From: Caballeronia temeraria
Lineage (GTDB): Bacteria; Pseudomonadota; Gammaproteobacteria; Burkholderiales; Burkholderiaceae
Assembly: GCF_001544795.2 (NCBI RefSeq)
Contig: NZ_FCOI02000014.1
Coordinates: 62,001-126,000 of the forward strand
DNA: 64,000 nucleotides
Direction of reading: 5' to 3'
Under the pieces are notes generated by a model. It was given only the letters and a program-made list of their open reading frames with translations, was not told the origin of the DNA and searched no databases. Position numbers and translations under genes: made by a program. Of the stretch, positions 60,628-64,000 are shown piece by piece (position 1 is the stretch's first letter; every line of letters begins with the position of its first letter).

Positions 60628-61232
60628 GACGCGGCGGCGGGCGCAGCCGGAATCAGGAAATGCTGACGGTAGTACTTCAGTTCGTCGATGGACTCGTGGA
60701 TATCGGCGAGCGCCGTATGCATCGCGCGTTTCTGGAAGCCCTTGTAGATCGCCGGCTGCCAGCGGCGGCACAGTTCCTTCAACGTGCTGACGTCCAGGTT
60801 GCGGTAGTGAAAGAACGTTTCCAGCTCGGGCATCCAGCGCGCCATGAAGCGGCGGTCCTGGCAGATCGAGTTGCCGCACATCGGCGACTTGCCCGGCGGC
60901 ACGTACTGGCCGAGAAAATCGCGAATCTGGCGCGTGGCTTCGGCTTCGTCGACCGTCGAGACCTTCACGCGCTCGGTCAGCCCGGAGCGGCCGTGCGTGT
61001 TGCGATTCCACTCGTCCATGCGGCCGAGCGCTTCGTCCGTCTGATGAATCGCCAGAACCGGCCCTTCCACCATCTTGTCGAGCGTCGAATTCGTGACGAC
61101 CACTGCGATCTCGATGATGCGATCGTTGTCCGGATCGAGTCCGGTCATCTCCATGTCGAGCCACACGAGGTTCATGTCGCTGCGCACGAGTGTGTTTTCG
61201 TCTGATTCGGGAGTGGCGGAGATGTCGGTCAT
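60624..61232 (-). CDS. orn: Oligoribonuclease
   Basis: 3'-5' exoribonuclease that degrades 2-5 nt RNAs and the cyclic di-GMP breakdown product pGpG. The 202-residue DEDDh protein has WLDMEMTGLDP with Asp26 and Glu28, a later Asp in the CQDRRFM region, and the HxAxxD-type end (HTALADI). The ATG at 61232 gives the standard start. It converges on mog with overlapping stops and is divergent from the M48 peptidase gene. Confidence 0.96.
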   Translation of the reverse strand: MTDISATPESDENTLVRSDMNLVWLDMEMTGLDPDNDRIIEIAVVVTNSTLDKMVEGPVLAIHQTDEALGRMDEWNRNTHGRSGLTERVKVSTVDEAEATRQIRDFLGQYVPPGKSPMCGNSICQDRRFMARWMPELETFFHYRNLDVSTLKELCRRWQPAIYKGFQKRAMHTALADIHESIDELKYYRQHFLIPAAPAAAS

Positions 61233-61335
61233 GAAAAGCGGCCTGAGAGAGGGGAAAGCCATGCCGCACAGTTTCTGAGCGCGCCGGCACGGCCTAGAAC
61301 CTATAATTCTCGCATAGTTCAATCGGAATTCCCGG

Positions 61336-62604
61336 ATGGCCAACTTCACTCTCGCCTTCTCGACGATCTTCGTCGTCGCCCTCGTCGCGATGGTCTCGAC
61401 CAAGCTGTGGCTCGCGTCGCGGCAGATCCGCTACGTCGCCGCGCACCGCAACGGCGTGCCCGCGCAGTTCAGCGGCACGATCCCGCTCACCGCGCATCAG
61501 CGCGCCGCGGACTACACCGTCGAGCGCACGCGCCTCACCATGATCGAAGTCGTCACGAGCGCGGTCGTGCTCGTCGCGCTGACGCTGCTCGGTGGCGTCC
61601 AGGCGCTCGATCTCGCCATTTCGGACTGGCTCGGCCGCGGCTATCTCGGGCAGATCGCGCTGGTGGCGTCGGTGGTGGCGATCACGAGCATCATCGACTT
61701 GCCGTTCGACTACATCCGTCATTTCGTGATCGAAGAGAAGTTCGGTTTCAATCGCATGTCGAAGAAGCTCTTTTTCGCCGATCTGGTGAAGGGCACCGGT
61801 ATCGCCATCGTGATCGGCGCGCCGCTGCTGCTGCTCACGCTCTGGCTGATGGACCGCGCCGGCACGTTCTGGTGGCTGTGGACGTGGATGGTGTGGGTCG
61901 CCTTCCAGCTCCTCGCGATGGTCATCTATCCGACCTTCATCGCCCCGCTCTTCAACAAGTTCGAGCCGCTCAAGGACGAGGCGCTCGTCGCGCGCATCAC
62001 GAATCTGATGTCGCGCACCGGCTTCGCGGCCAAAGGCCTGTTCGTGATGGACGGCAGCCGCCGCTCGGCGCACGGCAACGCGTATTTCACCGGCTTTGGC
62101 GCGACGAAACGCATCGTGTTCTTCGACACGCTGCTCGCGCGTCTGTCCGGCAGCGAAATCGAAGCGGTGCTCGCGCACGAACTCGGGCACTTCAAGCGCC
62201 GTCACGTGCTGAAGCTGATGATCGTCATGTTCGGCATCAGCCTCGTCATGCTCGCGCTGCTCGGCTGGCTCATCCAGACCACATGGTTCTACGAAGGCCT
62301 GGGCGTGCGGCCGTCGCTCGTCGGCAGCAACAACGGGCTTGCGCTCGTGCTCTTCATGCTCGTGCTGCCGGTGTTCATGTTCTTCATCACGCCGCTCGGC
62401 AGCCTCACGTCGCGCAAAAACGAGTTCGAAGCCGATGCCTTCGCCGCCAGCCAGACCGATCCGAAGGATCTCGTGAACGCGCTCGTGAAGCTCTACGAGG
62501 ACAACGCGTCGACGCTCACGCCCGATCCGATCTACACCGCGTTCTACTACTCGCATCCGCCCGCCTCGCAGCGCATCGACCGCCTGATGCAGCACGCCGC
62601 ATGA
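61336..62604 (+). CDS. M48 family membrane metallopeptidase (Ste24-like)
   Basis: A 422-residue zinc peptidase with several hydrophobic segments, especially near the N-terminus (about 5-25 and 68-90) and around the catalytic site. The zinc motif HELGH occurs at residues 281-285, with the third ligand in the NEFEADAFA segment. The size and layout match Ste24/CAAX prenyl protease-1 relatives. It overlaps rsgA by 4 bp (ATGA), a conserved betaproteobacterial pairing with orn and rsgA. Substrate in bacteria unknown. Confidence 0.93.
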   Translation: MANFTLAFSTIFVVALVAMVSTKLWLASRQIRYVAAHRNGVPAQFSGTIPLTAHQRAADYTVERTRLTMIEVVTSAVVLVALTLLGGVQALDLAISDWLGRGYLGQIALVASVVAITSIIDLPFDYIRHFVIEEKFGFNRMSKKLFFADLVKGTGIAIVIGAPLLLLTLWLMDRAGTFWWLWTWMVWVAFQLLAMVIYPTFIAPLFNKFEPLKDEALVARITNLMSRTGFAAKGLFVMDGSRRSAHGNAYFTGFGATKRIVFFDTLLARLSGSEIEAVLAHELGHFKRRHVLKLMIVMFGISLVMLALLGWLIQTTWFYEGLGVRPSLVGSNNGLALVLFMLVLPVFMFFITPLGSLTSRKNEFEADAFAASQTDPKDLVNALVKLYEDNASTLTPDPIYTAFYYSHPPASQRIDRLMQHAA

Positions 62605-63527
62605 CGCGCGGTTCCGGACGTTCAGGCGCGGGCGCGCGGCTCGAAGGCACGGTGATCGCCGCTCACGGGCGGCACTATCTCGTCACGCCCGAAGACGGCG
62701 GCGCGATGCTCCAGTGCTTCCCGCGCGGCAAGAAGAGCGAAGTGGCGGTCGGCGATCGCGTGATCTACGAGCGGTCGTCGGCGGATCAGGGCGTGATCGT
62801 CGAGATCGGCGAGCGGCGCAATCTGCTTTATCGATCGGATCAGTTCAAGTCGAAGCTCTTCGCGGCGAACCTCGATCAACTGCTGATCGTGCTCGCCACC
62901 GAGCCGCATTTCAGCGAAGACCTGCTCGGGCGCGCGTTGATCGCGGCTGAAGCGCACGGGCTGGAATCGCTGATCGTGCTCAACAAGATCGACGTCGAAG
63001 GCGCGCTGCCGCTCGCGCGCGAGCGTCTCGCGCCGTATCGCGAACTCGGCTACACGGTGATCGAGCTGTCGGCGAAGATGGCGCCCGGCGATGTCCATCC
63101 GCAACTCGACGCGCGCCTCAAAGACCGCTCGACGATCCTGCTCGGGCAGTCGGGCATGGGCAAATCGACGCTCGTGAACCTGCTCGTCCCCGACGCCGAC
63201 GCCGCCACGCGCGAGATTTCATCGGCGCTCAACAGCGGCCGGCACACGACCACGTTCACGCGTCTTTACAACCTGCCCGGCGGCGGCTCGCTGATCGATT
63301 CGCCGGGTTTTCAGGAGTTCGGCCTGCACCATCTTTCGGAAGGGCAGCTCGAACGCGCCTTTGCCGATTTCCGGCCTTATCTCGGACATTGCCGCTTCTA
63401 CAACTGCCATCATCTGCACGAGCCGGGCTGCGCGGTGCTGGAAGCCGTGGAAGCCGGAAAGATCCGTCCCGAGCGCCACGCGCTCTACGCACAACTCGTT
63501 CACGAAGCCAGCCAGATCGTTCGATGA
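62601..63527 (+). CDS. rsgA: Ribosome small-subunit GTPase RsgA
   Basis: Circularly permuted GTPase that helps 30S maturation. The 308-residue protein has an N-terminal OB domain (about 15-80), the permuted G domain with NKID (G4), then GQSGMGKSTL (G1), and then DSPGFQEFG (G3), and a C-terminal zinc site CRFYNCHHLHEPGC. The order G4-G1-G3 is diagnostic. Both ends overlap neighbouring genes by 4 bp. Confidence 0.97.
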   Translation: MTRGSGRSGAGARLEGTVIAAHGRHYLVTPEDGGAMLQCFPRGKKSEVAVGDRVIYERSSADQGVIVEIGERRNLLYRSDQFKSKLFAANLDQLLIVLATEPHFSEDLLGRALIAAEAHGLESLIVLNKIDVEGALPLARERLAPYRELGYTVIELSAKMAPGDVHPQLDARLKDRSTILLGQSGMGKSTLVNLLVPDADAATREISSALNSGRHTTTFTRLYNLPGGGSLIDSPGFQEFGLHHLSEGQLERAFADFRPYLGHCRFYNCHHLHEPGCAVLEAVEAGKIRPERHALYAQLVHEASQIVR

Positions 63528-63847
63528 AGCGGCTCACGCGCGCTCCCAATCTCATCACGGCGCAGCATTGGGTGAACGTGCTGGCGACGGCGGGCGTGCC
63601 GTGCGAGTTGCACAACCGGTATCTGAATGGCGCGATGGGCGAAATTCCCGCCGATCAGTGCGCGCCGGAAATATGGATCGTCGACGATCGCGACGAAGCG
63701 CTGGCCCTGCGCTTACTTGAGCGCGCAAGAAAAGGGCCGGACGCGAACGCCCGGCCCTGGAGATGCAAGCATTGCGGCGAGTGGCTCGAACCGCAGTTCA
63801 CCGTGTGCTGGAATTGCCAGACGGCGCGCGATCCGCTCGACGACTGA
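63524..63847 (+). CDS. Small protein with DUF2007-like fold and zinc ribbon
   Basis: A 107-residue protein. The N-terminal half (about 1-70) resembles the DUF2007 domain (APNLITAQHWVNVLATAGVPCELHN...IWIVDDRDEALAL), and the C-terminal end carries a CKHC...CWNC zinc-ribbon pair. The start overlaps the rsgA stop. Function unknown; a signal-transduction PII-like fold is known for DUF2007. Confidence 0.82.
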   Translation: MKRLTRAPNLITAQHWVNVLATAGVPCELHNRYLNGAMGEIPADQCAPEIWIVDDRDEALALRLLERARKGPDANARPWRCKHCGEWLEPQFTVCWNCQTARDPLDD

Positions 63848-64000
63848 TTACGCCAGCCACACGGCGATGGTCAGCATCAGCAGCAGCAACATCCACAGGA
63901 TGACCGCGCGCCACACGAGGCCGACCGCCGATTGCAACGTGCGCGGCGTGCAGTCGTCGCCGACGGGCAGCGGACTCGCATCGCCGACGGCGAGCGCTTC
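63848..64000 (-). CDS. CobD/CbiB family protein, C-terminal end only
   Basis: Only the last 50 residues are in the window, reading EALAVGDASPLPVGDDCTPR then a conserved TLQSAVGLVWRAVILW membrane helix and a very hydrophobic end. This C-terminus matches CobD/CbiB-like membrane proteins that lie beside rsgA in betaproteobacteria. The gene continues beyond the window. It starts immediately after the stop of the convergent DUF2007-like gene. Confidence 0.65.
   Translation of the reverse strand, partial: EALAVGDASPLPVGDDCTPRTLQSAVGLVWRAVILWMLLLLMLTIAVWLA

Overview
The window is a GC-rich bacterial chromosome segment with dense, mostly ordinary housekeeping genes. Gene order and protein sequences point to a betaproteobacterium of the Burkholderiaceae (Burkholderia/Paraburkholderia/Caballeronia type). 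The main clues are the rpoE-mucA-mucB-mucD-lepA block, the yceD-rpmF-plsX-fabH-fabD-fabG-acpP-fabF fatty-acid cluster, a long arginine-rich RNase E, and the pairing of an M48 peptidase with rsgA. No rRNA, insertion sequence, prophage or CRISPR array was seen.

Layout. 1-5.7 kb (minus strand): envelope-stress sigma factor operon rpoE-rseA-rseB-mucD, then a glutaredoxin-like gene and lepA, which is cut by the window start. 5.7-13.1 kb (minus): a YgfX-like membrane protein and the fatty-acid/phospholipid cluster. 13.4-17.8 kb: maf-like and tetrapyrrole-methylase genes (plus), facing S49 peptidase, Rieske, HAD phosphatase and rluC genes (minus). 17.8-22 kb: a 0.9 kb gene-free leader followed by rne. 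22.2-26.2 kb: molybdenum cofactor genes moaA-mobA-moeA, a small membrane protein and a GNAT. 26.2-32 kb (minus): a tightly coupled unit LUD protein - Na+/H+ antiporter - 2-hydroxyacid dehydrogenase - rmuC, with pncB upstream. 32.3-36.7 kb: 7Fe ferredoxin, two identical tRNA-Asn genes, and lutABC with a divergent FadR-type regulator and a clear palindromic operator.

36.8-45.7 kb: a 24-residue membrane peptide, CreA, an AraC regulator, AzlCD, an unknown protein, a UvrD-type helicase, two small A/K/Q-rich exported proteins, an S4 protein and a MATE transporter. 45.7-45.8 kb: a candidate small RNA. 46-54.8 kb: a phospholipase D lipoprotein, fumC, a PIN/Phd toxin-antitoxin pair with a palindromic operator, a thioesterase, a 46-residue lipoprotein, an ArsR regulator, a large FecR/DUF6600-like exported protein and thyA. 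54.9-64 kb: a sigma-54 activator, an AT-rich gene-poor stretch, folA, pmbA, darP, mog, orn, an M48 peptidase, rsgA, a zinc-ribbon protein and the 3' end of a CobD/CbiB-like gene.

Themes: envelope stress and outer-surface proteins (rpoE operon, FecR protein, small exported proteins), lipid synthesis, RNA turnover (rne, orn, rsgA, a candidate sRNA), molybdenum cofactor, and L-lactate or other 2-hydroxyacid use (lutABC plus a second LUD-containing operon). The most interesting non-coding signal is the compact sRNA candidate near 45.77-45.83 kb, whose 5' hairpin exposes a pyrimidine loop complementary to a Shine-Dalgarno sequence. All functional calls rest on motif recognition by eye; no database search was run.
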